Assembly (NCBI RefSeq): GCF_006539925.1
Contig: NZ_BJNY01000001.1
Location: 186,001-250,000 of the forward strand
Length of the DNA: 64,000 nt
Direction: 5' to 3'
Source of the DNA: Glutamicibacter uratoxydans
Lineage (GTDB): Bacteria; Actinomycetota; Actinomycetes; Actinomycetales; Micrococcaceae
Within the stretch, counting starts at the first letter, position 1, and the number at the start of each line of letters is the position of its first letter. This document shows positions 52,360 through 60,922 of this stretch, one piece after another. The translations under genes were made by a program, and so were the position numbers. The notes under the pieces are model-generated. The model worked only from the letters and a program-made list of their open reading frames with translations. It had not been told where the DNA came from and did no database searches.

Positions 52360-53427
52360 GTGTCAACGAGCCTTGAAAACGAAAAGTTCCCGACCTGGCC
52401 GAATTTGCTGGCCACCTTGATTTCCGGCGGTGATCTTAGCCGGTCCGAGGCTGGTTGGGCGATGAATGAGATCATGAACGGCGAAGCCAGCGATGTACAA
52501 ATCGCAGGCTTTTTAGTTGCGCTGCGCGCCAAGGGGGAGACTGTCGCCGAATTAACCGGCCTCGTCGACTCAATGGTCGCCAACGCGAAGCCGCTACGCG
52601 TCAATTCACCAACTTTGGACATTGTGGGAACCGGCGGCGATCGGCAGAACACCGTCAACATCTCCACCATGGCTACGCTGGTCTGCGCAGGCGCCGGAGT
52701 CAACATAGTTAAACACGGAAACCGTGCATCTTCATCGTCGTCGGGATCAGCCGACGTTCTCGAAGCCCTGGACGTACGACTCGATGTACCAATCGAGCGC
52801 CTTGTAGAGGTCTACGACAAGGTTGGAATTGCATTCTGTTTCGCGAATATCTTCCACCCTTCAATGAAGCATGTGGCCGCCGCACGCCGCCAGCTGCGTG
52901 TTCCCACAGCTTTCAACTTCATGGGCCCACTGACCAACCCGGCCCTGCCATCCGCGTCAGCAATTGGCTGCTCTGACCTGGTCATGGCCCCGATCATGGC
53001 AGGCGTACTCGCCAGCCGCGGCGTACGCGGCCTAGTCTTCCGCGGCGAAGACGGACTGGACGAAATGACCACAACGACATCGAACCGTGTATGGGAAGTC
53101 CGCGACGGCAAGGTTTCCGAGTTCACTTTCGATGCGCAGAGCCTTGGCATTGCCCGCACGACGCTGGACGACTTGCGAGGCGGCGACGCTCAACACAACG
53201 CACAGGTTGTAAAGGACATCGTCAACGGCGCCACTGGCCCGGTACGCGACGCAGTCCTTGTGAACGCCGCAGCCGGAATCGTGGCATTCGACGAATCAGC
53301 GCAGCAACCATTCGAGCAGCGCATGAAGGAAGCATTGGAGAAGGCAACGAAATCGATCGATTCCGGCGCCGCCGCAAAGGTCCTAGATACCTGGTCGACG
53401 ACAACTCTTAACATCGTCGGGCGCTAA
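52360..53427 (+). CDS. trpD: Anthranilate phosphoribosyltransferase TrpD
   Basis: A 355-residue enzyme that joins anthranilate to phosphoribosyl pyrophosphate in tryptophan synthesis. The PRPP site [17 protein letters not shown] and the [19 protein letters not shown] block are intact. GTG 52360 is chosen since it follows a -10 box at leaderless distance and avoids the odd extension from TTG 52327. It stands apart from other trp genes, beside the respiratory genes, as is common in this family. Strong terminator follows. Confidence 0.95.
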   Translation: MSTSLENEKFPTWPNLLATLISGGDLSRSEAGWAMNEIMNGEASDVQIAGFLVALRAKGETVAELTGLVDSMVANAKPLRVNSPTLDIVGTGGDRQNTVNISTMATLVCAGAGVNIVKHGNRASSSSSGSADVLEALDVRLDVPIERLVEVYDKVGIAFCFANIFHPSMKHVAAARRQLRVPTAFNFMGPLTNPALPSASAIGCSDLVMAPIMAGVLASRGVRGLVFRGEDGLDEMTTTTSNRVWEVRDGKVSEFTFDAQSLGIARTTLDDLRGGDAQHNAQVVKDIVNGATGPVRDAVLVNAAAGIVAFDESAQQPFEQRMKEALEKATKSIDSGAAAKVLDTWSTTTLNIVGR

Positions 53428-53452
53428 CTCATCGGAACATCTTCTTAAAACA

Positions 53453-53503
53453 AATCAGGGCTTTGGTTTACTGCTATACAAGCAATGAACCAAAGCCCTG
53501 ATT
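53453..53503. terminator. 16-bp stem bidirectional terminator after trpD
   Basis: AATCAGGGCTTTGGTT (53453-53468) and AACCAAAGCCCTGATT (53488-53503) pair perfectly; TTTTTG follows on +. Shared with the convergent AsnC-type gene. Confidence 0.9.
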
Positions 53504-53516
53504 TTTGTTCGGGGGA

Positions 53517-53798
53517 CTACTCGCCGAGATCCAGCGAGAACGCTGCGTCCAGATCATGGGTTGAATATGCGCGGAATGCGATATGTGTTTGCGTGCCCCG
53601 AATACCCGGGATCTTCGAAAGACGATTGGCGATGACCTCAGCAAGATCCTCATGCTTGTGCACATGCGCAATCGCAATAAGGTCCCAATCTCCAGCGACT
53701 GAATACACCTCGCGGATTCCATCAATCTCGGAGATCTGCTGCGCGCATTCTGGAATACTGTCGGTGGCTGTCTGAATCATGACAAATGCGGTGACCAT
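53517..53798 (-). CDS. Stand-alone Lrp/AsnC ligand-binding domain protein
   Basis: A 93-residue protein that corresponds to the C-terminal RAM domain of Lrp/AsnC regulators (FVMIQTATDSIPECAQQI ... VYSVAGDWDLIAIAHV) without any helix-turn-helix. Such single-domain proteins bind amino acids and may pair with full-length regulators. GAGAGG lies upstream of ATG 53798. It is convergent with trpD; a link to amino-acid control is only suggested by the fold. Confidence 0.9.
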   Translation of the reverse strand: MVTAFVMIQTATDSIPECAQQISEIDGIREVYSVAGDWDLIAIAHVHKHEDLAEVIANRLSKIPGIRGTQTHIAFRAYSTHDLDAAFSLDLGE

Positions 53799-53936
53799 TG
53801 ATACCTCTCAACATTGCCGGCCCGACTCTCTCGGGCTATTTCTTATTGACAACTCTAGTCGAAGCGAGACTCAATCCAGCCAAACTTCTCCACTCCGCGC
53901 AATCAATTACCAGACTAAAACTTTGTAATCAATTAA

Positions 53937-53954
53937 ACAATGTTTTATCATTGT
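53937..53954. promoter_or_regulatory. Palindrome over the promoter of the SatD-like gene
   Basis: ACAATG (53937-53942), six bases, CATTGT (53949-53954): a perfect inverted repeat overlapping the likely -10 TATCAT (53946-53951) and ending three bases before ATG 53958. AATCAATTA occurs as a direct repeat upstream (53901-53909, 53927-53935). It suits an autoregulatory operator. Confidence 0.55.
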
Positions 53955-53957
53955 CTC

Positions 53958-54557
53958 ATGATCGTTTTGACAATCGACCAGCGCCGCTCGCGCTCGTCTG
54001 AGGACAAGGTAGAAGCTCTAGTCAAGCAGGCTAATGCAACAGTACCTGTAGTACGCCCGTTCCAAAGAACCGCCGGGGACGAAGTCCAGGCCGTCCTCGA
54101 CAATGCTTCTGAAGCCATTCGCCTTGCCGTCATGATGGCGGCATCGGGGGACTGGAGTGTCGGGCTCGGCTTTGGTCAGGTCGAAACGCCGCTGCCGAAG
54201 GAGACCAGAGCGGGACGCGGCCCTGCATTCGAGTTTGCACGAGTGGCAGTCGAGCGCGCTAAGAACACCAACGCTCATATCGCTGTGCATGGACCATCAA
54301 CCGAGGCAACACGCCTAGAGGCCGAACTCCAACTCACCGCATGCATCGTTGCGAAACGCCGGGCGACTGCGTGGGAAGCTGGAACTTTGGCAGATGAGGG
54401 AATGACTCAGCAGCAGATTGCTGCACAGCTGGGCATTACACAGCAGGCGGTGTCTTCCAGGCTCTCTGCAGCTTTGTGGTTTGAAGCTAACCGAATGATG
54501 GATGAATCAGCCAAGTCTCTGGCCCGCCAACTTCAAATGCTGGGGGAGCAGCCCTGA
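53958..54557 (+). CDS. SatD-like regulator with C-terminal helix-turn-helix
   Basis: A 199-residue protein resembling the SatD family: an N-terminal domain (IDQRRSRSSEDKVEALV ... QRTAGDEVQAVLDN, related to nucleotide-cyclase-like folds) and a C-terminal helix-turn-helix (MTQQQIAAQLGITQQAVSS). ATG 53958 lies six bases after TATCAT, so the mRNA may be leaderless. It overlaps the next gene by one base (TGATG). A palindrome over the promoter suggests autoregulation. Family assignment by pattern; function uncertain. Confidence 0.65.
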   Translation: MIVLTIDQRRSRSSEDKVEALVKQANATVPVVRPFQRTAGDEVQAVLDNASEAIRLAVMMAASGDWSVGLGFGQVETPLPKETRAGRGPAFEFARVAVERAKNTNAHIAVHGPSTEATRLEAELQLTACIVAKRRATAWEAGTLADEGMTQQQIAAQLGITQQAVSSRLSAALWFEANRMMDESAKSLARQLQMLGEQP

Positions 54558-55096
54558 TGCTCTGGCTTGCTTGGTATCTACTAATAGGTGCGGTGGCGCT
54601 CTCTGCTGGAGCTGCCGCTATCGGTGTATCAGCGGTTCCACGCGTGAAAATTTGCACGTCGTTGACCGTGGCGGCGACAGCACTCGCGGTAGCTGCCCTT
54701 ATCCTTTCCACCGTCGCTTCGCTCCATGACGGTGCGGCAACAGTTCCCAAGTTCTTGGCAGTTGCCGTCAGCGTTGCCTTCGCAATCAGTTTTGGCGGGC
54801 CGGTGACAGAGCTCGTGTTCCGTCTGGCCTCGCGCAGCAATACACCGGCAGCAAAAGACGCTGAGCCGTCCTTGCTTCGGGGCGGCTTGTGGATCGGCTT
54901 GCTGGAGCGCACAGCAATTGTGGCAAGTCTTTGGGCTTCATGGCCAGAAGGCATAGCAGTGGTTCTGGCGGTCAAGGGCTTGGGCAGGTTTGCCGAACTA
55001 AAAAACCACCAGGCCGCGGAGCAGTTCATTTTGGGAACCTTCTCCAGCGGATTGGTGGCTGCGGGAGCTTACGGCCTAGGCTTGCTGCTGACCTGA
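54557..55096 (+). CDS. Membrane protein coupled to SatD-like gene
   Basis: A 179-residue protein of about five hydrophobic segments (LAWYLLIGAVALSAGAAAIG, SLTVAATALAVAALILST, FLAVAVSVAFAISFGGP and others) with WLGLLERTAIVASLW-like sequence near residue 112-130. It matches no family I know well, though small membrane proteins often follow SatD-like genes. Translation is coupled to the upstream gene by a one-base overlap. Its last 21 bp overlap the convergent DUF3054 gene. Confidence 0.65.
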   Translation: MLWLAWYLLIGAVALSAGAAAIGVSAVPRVKICTSLTVAATALAVAALILSTVASLHDGAATVPKFLAVAVSVAFAISFGGPVTELVFRLASRSNTPAAKDAEPSLLRGGLWIGLLERTAIVASLWASWPEGIAVVLAVKGLGRFAELKNHQAAEQFILGTFSSGLVAAGAYGLGLLLT

Positions 55097-55459
55097 TCGC
55101 TTGGCGATAAAGTAGGTGATCGCCCGGCGACCCATAAGAAACAGGCCAAGGACGATGGTTGCAACCATGACGAAGGAAATCGCAGCCGTCGAATTCAGTG
55201 CGAGGCGTGTTGCGATGCCCAGGGCGACAGTGCCCAGCCAAACCAGAACACCGGTTGGCCAGAGGCTGCTGATGGTTTTCCACGGACGCGACACTGCGAG
55301 CATGACCAGGTAGCCGATGATAAATGGCAACGCGGTCCAGAGTATTCCACCAAGGTCCAGCCCGTGCTCGTGTTCGCGGCGACCGAGCAGTGCGAAGAGA
55401 ATAATAAGCAGAATGTCTACTGCGGCCCAGAGAGGCCATGAACGATTATTTGACATCAT
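55076..55459 (-). CDS. DUF3054 membrane protein
   Basis: A 127-residue protein with about four membrane helices (WAAVDILLIILFALLGRREHEHG, LWTALPFIIGYLVMLA, GVLVWLGTVALGIATR and ISFVMVATIVLGLFLMGRR). The AVDILLIILFALLGRREH and TALPFIIGYL blocks are those of the DUF3054 family. Function unknown. TAGGAT lies six bases before ATG 55459 on the minus strand. Overlaps the preceding convergent gene by 21 bp. Confidence 0.8.
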   Translation of the reverse strand: MMSNNRSWPLWAAVDILLIILFALLGRREHEHGLDLGGILWTALPFIIGYLVMLAVSRPWKTISSLWPTGVLVWLGTVALGIATRLALNSTAAISFVMVATIVLGLFLMGRRAITYFIAKRSGQQQA

Positions 55460-55585
55460 GCTCTTATCCTAAACAGCATCAGGCACCCCCACGAATCCAG
55501 CGTCCGGGGTCTGTGTGCCAGGCTTTCGGGGGAGAACCTATTCAAAGCTGCTTCCGCGGCCTATCAAGAAAGATGCGATCTAGAG

Positions 55586-56551
55586 TTGCAGCGATACAGC
55601 CAATTTTTGCAGGCACGACAAGTCGGGTTCTACCTGGGCTCAGTGTGTCTCGGATTAATTATGGGAATCCTTTTCCCTCACGCTTCTGCGGCATTTTCCG
55701 TCGGCGTCACGCCCGCCCTAGCCTTGCTGCTGTTCGCTACATTTCTCGCAATCCCACTGGCCAAGCTGTGGGAGTCTCTCAGAAATATCCGCTTCTTGGC
55801 TGCAATTTGCTTCGTGAACTTCCTGTTGGTACCAGTCATCGCGTTCTTTCTGACGAGATTCATTTCTTCGCATTCGGTGTTGGTTGTGGGTGTACTACTT
55901 GTCCTCTTGGCACCGTGCGTGGACTATGTCATTGTTTTCACTCGGGCCGCCGGGGGAGCGCATGAACAGCTTCTCACTGCAACACCGGTTTTGATGCTGC
56001 TGCAGATCTTGCTTCTGCCGCTGTACCTCAATTGGTTTACCGGGGGAGATCTGCTCACCTCGATGAATCTGAGACCATTCGTTGAAGCATTTACAGTTCT
56101 TATTCTGATTCCGCTGCTGGCGGCGGCATTAGTGCAAATCCTGGCGCAACGTTTCATGCCGGTTGCAATCATCGAGGATGTCATGGATCTGCTGATGGTT
56201 CCGTTCATGATGCTCGTGCTTTTCCTGGTCATTGCTTCACAGGTATTTAGTGTTGGCACTTCGCTGAGTCAGTTGGCCTTTGTGGTTCCAATCTACGTTG
56301 CGTTCTTGGCTCTAATGGGCGTGCTGGGTGGATGGCTTGCCAAACTGTTCAAGCTAGAACCACGCGCACAGCGTGCCGTAGTCTTTTCCGGAGCCACCAG
56401 AAATTCCCTGGTCGTGCTGCCACTGGCATTGGCCATGCCACCGGGGTATGAATTCGTGCCAGCAGTTGTTGTCTGCCAGACCATCGTGGAGATCATCGGC
56501 ATGCTCGCATACACAAGGCTGGTTCCGAAACTGGTGCCAATCTCTGGCTAA
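55586..56551 (+). CDS. ACR3-like arsenite / bile acid:sodium symporter family transporter
   Basis: A 321-residue protein with about ten membrane helices. LLAPCVDYVIVFTRAAGG carries a cysteine in the position typical of the arsenite carrier ACR3; the C-terminal NSLVVLPLALAMPPG fits the BASS superfamily. Arsenite or a similar anion export is likely, but no arsC or arsenate gene is near. Start is probably TTG 55586, as the first helix follows at once; no good ribosome site is visible. Confidence 0.7.
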   Translation: MQRYSQFLQARQVGFYLGSVCLGLIMGILFPHASAAFSVGVTPALALLLFATFLAIPLAKLWESLRNIRFLAAICFVNFLLVPVIAFFLTRFISSHSVLVVGVLLVLLAPCVDYVIVFTRAAGGAHEQLLTATPVLMLLQILLLPLYLNWFTGGDLLTSMNLRPFVEAFTVLILIPLLAAALVQILAQRFMPVAIIEDVMDLLMVPFMMLVLFLVIASQVFSVGTSLSQLAFVVPIYVAFLALMGVLGGWLAKLFKLEPRAQRAVVFSGATRNSLVVLPLALAMPPGYEFVPAVVVCQTIVEIIGMLAYTRLVPKLVPISG

Positions 56552-56703
56552 ATAGCAGCAAAACGAACATTCAAACCATTAATTGGATTATCTATAGGGG
56601 AGTGGACTGCAGTCTTCAGGATCCTCCAAATTGGATTTCCAGCAGGCATCGCAAAAACGCGCTGGCCCTAGGCCGCATCTAGCAAATCGATTAGGCTTCA
56701 CGC
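56552..56703. other. Intergenic region upstream of the small membrane protein
   Basis: AT-rich sequence with a -10 like TAGGCT at 56692-56697, six bases before ATG 56704. No other feature is recognised. Confidence 0.35.
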
Positions 56704-56877
56704 ATGGATGTAACCGATCTGAACTCAATGGTTTTATTGGCAGCCTTTACAGCGATCTTCTTTTATATTTTGTATTGCGTCGTCAGGGCCGCCGTCCGTC
56801 GAGGCATCATTGACGCACATGAATACCTCGGATCAGACCGGGAAAGCGATGCTGACGAAAACCAACGAAAAAGTTAA
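56704..56877 (+). CDS. Small single-pass membrane protein (57 residues)
   Basis: An ORF of 57 codons from ATG 56704 to TAA 56875-56877. Residues about 9-28 form one hydrophobic helix (MVLLAAFTAIFFYILYCVVR) followed by a basic patch (RAAVRRG) and an acidic tail (SDRESDADEN). The topology is that of a real small membrane protein, with positive residues on the cytoplasmic side. TAGGCT lies six bases before the start codon. I recognise no family. It sits between the transporter and the ArsR-type gene. Confidence 0.55.
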   Translation: MDVTDLNSMVLLAAFTAIFFYILYCVVRAAVRRGIIDAHEYLGSDRESDADENQRKS

Positions 56878-57123
56878 GGTTCGCTGAACTGCAGCCTGCG
56901 AAGATCTCACAACCCGACACCGGCTGGTTTATTTCAGCAAAGTTGCCCACAGCTGACCGCTCGTTGATTGCGCCAGATTAGACACATAGGAACCAGCCTG
57001 GGGGGACCTGCAGATTTACACTACTTTACATAATGTAGATTATCGGCTCTTTGATAATCCTTGTAGATCCGCGGTTTTTAGCGTTATCACCGAGCAAACA
57101 CGTTCCGCCTCTGATGATCACAC
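56878..57123. other. AT-rich intergenic region with palindromes
   Basis: No ORF. TACATAATGTA (57027-57037) is a perfect palindrome, directly followed by GATTATC (57038-57044) and GATAATC (57053-57059), an inverted repeat. They lie about 65 bp past the 3' end of the ArsR-type gene, so they are not in its promoter; they may be a binding site or a terminator-like element. Confidence 0.4.
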
Positions 57124-57471
57124 TTAACTGTTCTCTGACTCCAGGGCCAGCCGATACTCTGCGAAGTCTAATGTCTGACGAACAAACTGCCTGGAGCGCT
57201 CGTCATGCATCGAATAGATTGTGTGCCGGCCGTCCTTGCGTGCCTGAAGCACGCCGGATGCCCTGAGCTTCGTGAGCAACTGGCTCGCGGCATTCGGAGT
57301 CACGCCGACCAGCTGCGCCAACTCGGATAGCGTTCGATCTTCCAAGCTCAGCGCCCAGAGCAGTTGTAATCGCGCAGGGTCAGAAAGCGTCTTGAGCACC
57401 AACACCGACATATCCAGCAGGTCGTTGTCGATTATTTGATCGCGCATCGGCTCGATAGCTGATTCACTCAT
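57124..57471 (-). CDS. ArsR-family winged-helix regulator
   Basis: A 115-residue protein with the ArsR fold: LVLKTLSDPARLQLLWALS, then the recognition helix TPNAASQLLTKLRASGVLQ and the wing RKDGRHTIYSM. There are no cysteines, so the classical ELCVC arsenic site is missing, and a metal site by histidine/acid residues in the last helix is not obvious. ATG 57471 is chosen over the open frame to 57624. It may sense something other than arsenite and its link to the ACR3-like transporter is uncertain. Confidence 0.82.
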   Translation of the reverse strand: MSESAIEPMRDQIIDNDLLDMSVLVLKTLSDPARLQLLWALSLEDRTLSELAQLVGVTPNAASQLLTKLRASGVLQARKDGRHTIYSMHDERSRQFVRQTLDFAEYRLALESENS

Positions 57472-57747
57472 CGTGACGCACGCCCCTTGGAAGCTCTCGG
57501 TGCCGAAGCACGCAACTGATTGGTAAGTGAGACCATTATGCGCACCGCTGCTTTCAAAGCAACAGTGGACCTGAAAAGAACTCAGAGATGCCCCAGCATG
57601 AAATCGTGGACCTACTCCCCTCAATAAATCATCCTTTTAGCGTTTCTTTTCAATCATCAGATCAGTCCACGCTCGCCTTGAGCAACTCCGGTCCCTGCAA
57701 TACGGGGTGAAATTGGCCAACATGCAAGCAGATGGGAAGATTTAAGC

Positions 57748-58791
57748 ATGTCTTCGCTGTCAACGACTCAACCATCGATCGCCGGATTGTGTACACAGCT
57801 GATCGACCGCCTCAAGGACCAGCAGATCGAGCCTGATCCTGTTCAGCTGGATTTGGTCAGACTGCTCAGCGAAGTGCTTCGCAGCGGCCCTTCAAGGACC
57901 GCAAAGGGAATCTATGTCTACGGCCCACCGGGACGCGGCAAGACAGCAATCATCAATGCCCTTGTAGATGTACTACCAAAGGAAGGCATCGCAAGATTTC
58001 ATTTTCACGAGTTCTTCCACACGCTGAACTCCCCTAAAAACCGCGTCCCCGGCCAACGGCTCGGGTCCATCTTCACCCAGGGGCTAGAACGAGAGCTCAA
58101 CGGGTTGAAACTGCTGATCTTTGACGAATTCCACTGCACAGAGCCAGGGGACGCCATGCTGATGGCGAAACTCGTCAAATACTGCACGGAACACAAAATC
58201 TTCATTGTGACCACATCGAACTACTCGCCGGACAACCTCTTGGACGATGACGCCTTTCATCATCTGGTGCAGCCGACAATTACCACCATTGAGACCTCCT
58301 TCCACATCTTCGAGCTGGATCACCAGATCGACTACCGGACACTTGCCGCTGATAGCGGGGCATTCGCCTGCGGGTATCGGGCCGGCAGCATGGAAGTCAA
58401 CTGCACCGCTACTCCCCCGGATATTGAGCCGGTGATGATCCACATAGGCTATGACAAGATCGGCCCAGCCCACATACAGGACCAGGCTCTGTGGATCAGC
58501 TTCGCCCAACTGTGCGGCACCCGCAGAAACACAGCTGACTACCTGGAATTGGCGCGCCGCTATAGCAAATGGCACATTATGGAGATCCCACCCAGCGCCC
58601 AGCTGCCAATGGACGAGGAACGCCGCCTGGCGAACCTTTTGGACATCTTCTACGACCAAGACATCGAACTGCATCTGTACACGCAAGACAATCTAAAGCA
58701 CCTTGGCCATATGCTCCATGACACCGAGAAAGACCGGCTCGTCTCCCGACTTGCCCAATTGACTTACAACAACGCTGAACGGACGAACTAG
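57748..58791 (+). CDS. zapE: AFG1/ZapE-like AAA ATPase
   Basis: A 347-residue P-loop ATPase. Walker A is GPPGRGKT and Walker B LLIFDEFH, with a sensor segment TTSNYSPDNLL, all in family order. ZapE in proteobacteria acts at the division ring under stress; the role in Actinobacteria is unclear. GGGAAG lies upstream of ATG 57748. It is followed by def and rlmA at short spacing, so the three may be co-transcribed. Confidence 0.85.
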   Translation: MSSLSTTQPSIAGLCTQLIDRLKDQQIEPDPVQLDLVRLLSEVLRSGPSRTAKGIYVYGPPGRGKTAIINALVDVLPKEGIARFHFHEFFHTLNSPKNRVPGQRLGSIFTQGLERELNGLKLLIFDEFHCTEPGDAMLMAKLVKYCTEHKIFIVTTSNYSPDNLLDDDAFHHLVQPTITTIETSFHIFELDHQIDYRTLAADSGAFACGYRAGSMEVNCTATPPDIEPVMIHIGYDKIGPAHIQDQALWISFAQLCGTRRNTADYLELARRYSKWHIMEIPPSAQLPMDEERRLANLLDIFYDQDIELHLYTQDNLKHLGHMLHDTEKDRLVSRLAQLTYNNAERTN

Positions 58792-58797
58792 CCAGCC

Positions 58798-59436
58798 ATG
58801 AGCACCGCCTACTCCCCCGAAGAATTGACCGAACTGGTCACCACCATCCTGGAATCCGCTACCGAGGACATTGTGCCAATCGTTCAACTTGGCCACCCGG
58901 TGCTTCGCACTCAAGCACAGACATATGCCGGCCAGCTGCCCGGCGTACTGTTGGAGCGGCTCCTGAAGGTCATGCGCGAAACTATGTACGATGCGCCAGG
59001 GGTGGGCCTGGCCGCGCCCCAGATCGGCATTCCCCTGAAGATTGCAGTGCTCGAGGACCTCTACCAGATTCCTGAAGACATGGCCCTTGAGCGTGAACGC
59101 CAGCCTCTTGAGTACTTGGAGATCTTCAACCCTTCCTATGAGGCCGTAGGAACCCGCACGGCCCAGTTCTATGAGGGCTGCCTGTCATTCGATGGCTTCC
59201 AGGGCGTCGTCACCCGGCCCGCTGATATCAGCGTCCGCTATGAAGATCGCAGCGGACATGAAATATCTGCACAGTTCTCCGGCTGGCAGGCTCGCATCTT
59301 CCAGCATGAAACAGACCATCTCTACGGCACCGTCTACATCGACAAGGCGGAAACCCGGTCATTGATCTCCGAAACAGAATTATGGCGCCATGACGGCCTG
59401 TCCGTAGCCTCGGCAAAGAAGGCGCTGGAATTCTGA
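58798..59436 (+). CDS. def: Peptide deformylase Def
   Basis: A 212-residue metalloenzyme that removes the N-formyl group from new proteins. The three signatures are present: GVGLAAPQIG (about residues 69-78), EGCLSF (about 126) and QHETDHLYG (about 170), giving the Cys-His-His metal site. Starts six bases after zapE; rlmA begins inside its stop codon. A slightly longer form than E. coli Def, as is common in Actinobacteria. Confidence 0.94.
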   Translation: MSTAYSPEELTELVTTILESATEDIVPIVQLGHPVLRTQAQTYAGQLPGVLLERLLKVMRETMYDAPGVGLAAPQIGIPLKIAVLEDLYQIPEDMALERERQPLEYLEIFNPSYEAVGTRTAQFYEGCLSFDGFQGVVTRPADISVRYEDRSGHEISAQFSGWQARIFQHETDHLYGTVYIDKAETRSLISETELWRHDGLSVASAKKALEF

Positions 59437-60284
59437 TGAGCGAAGCCACCAGCATCACCTGTCCGGTGTGCGAAGCGCAGCTGGAACGCGCCGGCACTGC
59501 AGGCCGCAGCCTTCAATGCCCCGAAGGCCACCGCTTCGACGCGGCCAAGCAGGGTTATTTCAACTTCCTGACCGGAAAAGGAACCAATTTTTTGGAAGAC
59601 ACCGCGGCCATGGTCATGGCCCGCGAAGCATTCCAACAGCGGGGACACTACGCGGCACTGGCGGGCCTCCTAGCGGATCTAGCCGGCGAGCATCATCACG
59701 GTGCACGTTTGGACATTCTCGACGCCGGGGCTGGAACCGGGTACTACCTCGGGGAAATCCTGCGCGGCCACCCGTCCGAGCAGCAGGATGCGATCGCTGT
59801 GGACATCTCACGCTATGCCATGCGCAGGGCCGCCAAGCTGCCTGCAACGACGGCAATCGTCTGGGATGTCTGGCGCCGTCTGCCCACGGCCGATGCCTCG
59901 CGGGACATCGTCTTGAACTGCTTTGCACCGCATAACCCTTCCGAGTTCCGCAGAATACTGCGCCCTGGAGGCTTGTGCATTGTGGTGACTGGCGCGCCTG
60001 ATCACCTGGAGCAGGTGCGCACAGAACTGGGCATGCTGAACATTGCCCAGGGCAAGCAGGAAAGCCTCGTGGAGAAGTTCGCGGCCGCAGGGCTGGTCCA
60101 TCAAGGATCGCAGAACCTGAACTACTCAATGGCCTTGGACAGCGAGGACCTCTTCAATTTGGCATTCATGGGACCGGCAGGACATCACTTGGATCCCGAG
60201 GTACTTCGAAGGGCTACCGATTCACTGCAGCAGCGGGACGTCAACGCATCCTTTGACGTACATTTGTTCGCCCTCCAGCCTTAG
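59436..60284 (+). CDS. 23S rRNA guanine methyltransferase (RlmA family)
   Basis: A 282-residue methyltransferase of the RlmA family. The N-terminal zinc ribbon has CPVC (residues 9-12) and CPEGHRFD (27-34), and the SAM motif is LDILDAGAGTGYYLGE. RlmA-type enzymes methylate G745 or G748 of 23S rRNA; the latter (TlrB type) affects macrolide sensitivity, but the target cannot be told here. Overlaps the def stop (TGATG). Confidence 0.85.
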   Translation: MSEATSITCPVCEAQLERAGTAGRSLQCPEGHRFDAAKQGYFNFLTGKGTNFLEDTAAMVMAREAFQQRGHYAALAGLLADLAGEHHHGARLDILDAGAGTGYYLGEILRGHPSEQQDAIAVDISRYAMRRAAKLPATTAIVWDVWRRLPTADASRDIVLNCFAPHNPSEFRRILRPGGLCIVVTGAPDHLEQVRTELGMLNIAQGKQESLVEKFAAAGLVHQGSQNLNYSMALDSEDLFNLAFMGPAGHHLDPEVLRRATDSLQQRDVNASFDVHLFALQP

Positions 60285-60389
60285 AAAATACCCACAAATG
60301 ACTACTTCTTTCTGTCTCCCAGTACGGCAGAATAAGAGCAAAGGCCACTCGCAACGGGCTTTTGATCGAATAGAACAAAGGTGGATGCC

Positions 60390-60863
60390 ATGACAACGGC
60401 AGAATGGATCGTCAGCAACGCGTGGGTCATCTGGCTCGCAGTGTTCTTGTTGTTGGCAATCATCGAAATGCTGTCGCTCGACCTGTATTTCATCATGCTC
60501 GGCGTCGGCGCCCTGGGCGGCGTCGCCGTGGCGCTGGGCAACGGCCCGGTATGGTTGCAGGTTGTCGTCTTCTGCGTGATTTCGCTGCTCATGATCCTGC
60601 TGGTTCGACCAGTCGCCGTCAGGCACCTGAGGAAATCTCCCGACGGCTTCCGCACGAATATCGACCGGCTCATCGGCCAGGATGCGCTGATTCTTGAACC
60701 AACTTCGCGTTTGTCGGGATCTGCAAAGATCCAGGGCGAAATCTGGACCGCACGCGCCGAAGCAAATGTGCCGACCATGATGCCTGGAACCTATGCGGTG
60801 GTCAGCCGCATCGACGGCGCCACTGCCTTCCTGGAGAACGCACCCAAGAAGCCCGAAGCCTAG
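60390..60863 (+). CDS. NfeD family membrane protein
   Basis: A 157-residue protein with two to three N-terminal membrane helices (VIWLAVFLLLAIIEMLSLD and LGVGALGGVAVALG) and a C-terminal soluble OB-fold (GQDALILEPTSRLSGSAKI). NfeD proteins work with SPFH/stomatin partners; that gene follows 59 bp on. ATG 60390 is chosen after AAGGTGG; earlier GTG 60381 is possible. Confidence 0.86.
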   Translation: MTTAEWIVSNAWVIWLAVFLLLAIIEMLSLDLYFIMLGVGALGGVAVALGNGPVWLQVVVFCVISLLMILLVRPVAVRHLRKSPDGFRTNIDRLIGQDALILEPTSRLSGSAKIQGEIWTARAEANVPTMMPGTYAVVSRIDGATAFLENAPKKPEA

Positions 60864-60922
60864 GATCGCCTCTAGCTTTACGTCCATCAATCACTCAAGC
60901 ACAAGGAAAGAGAGTACAAACC

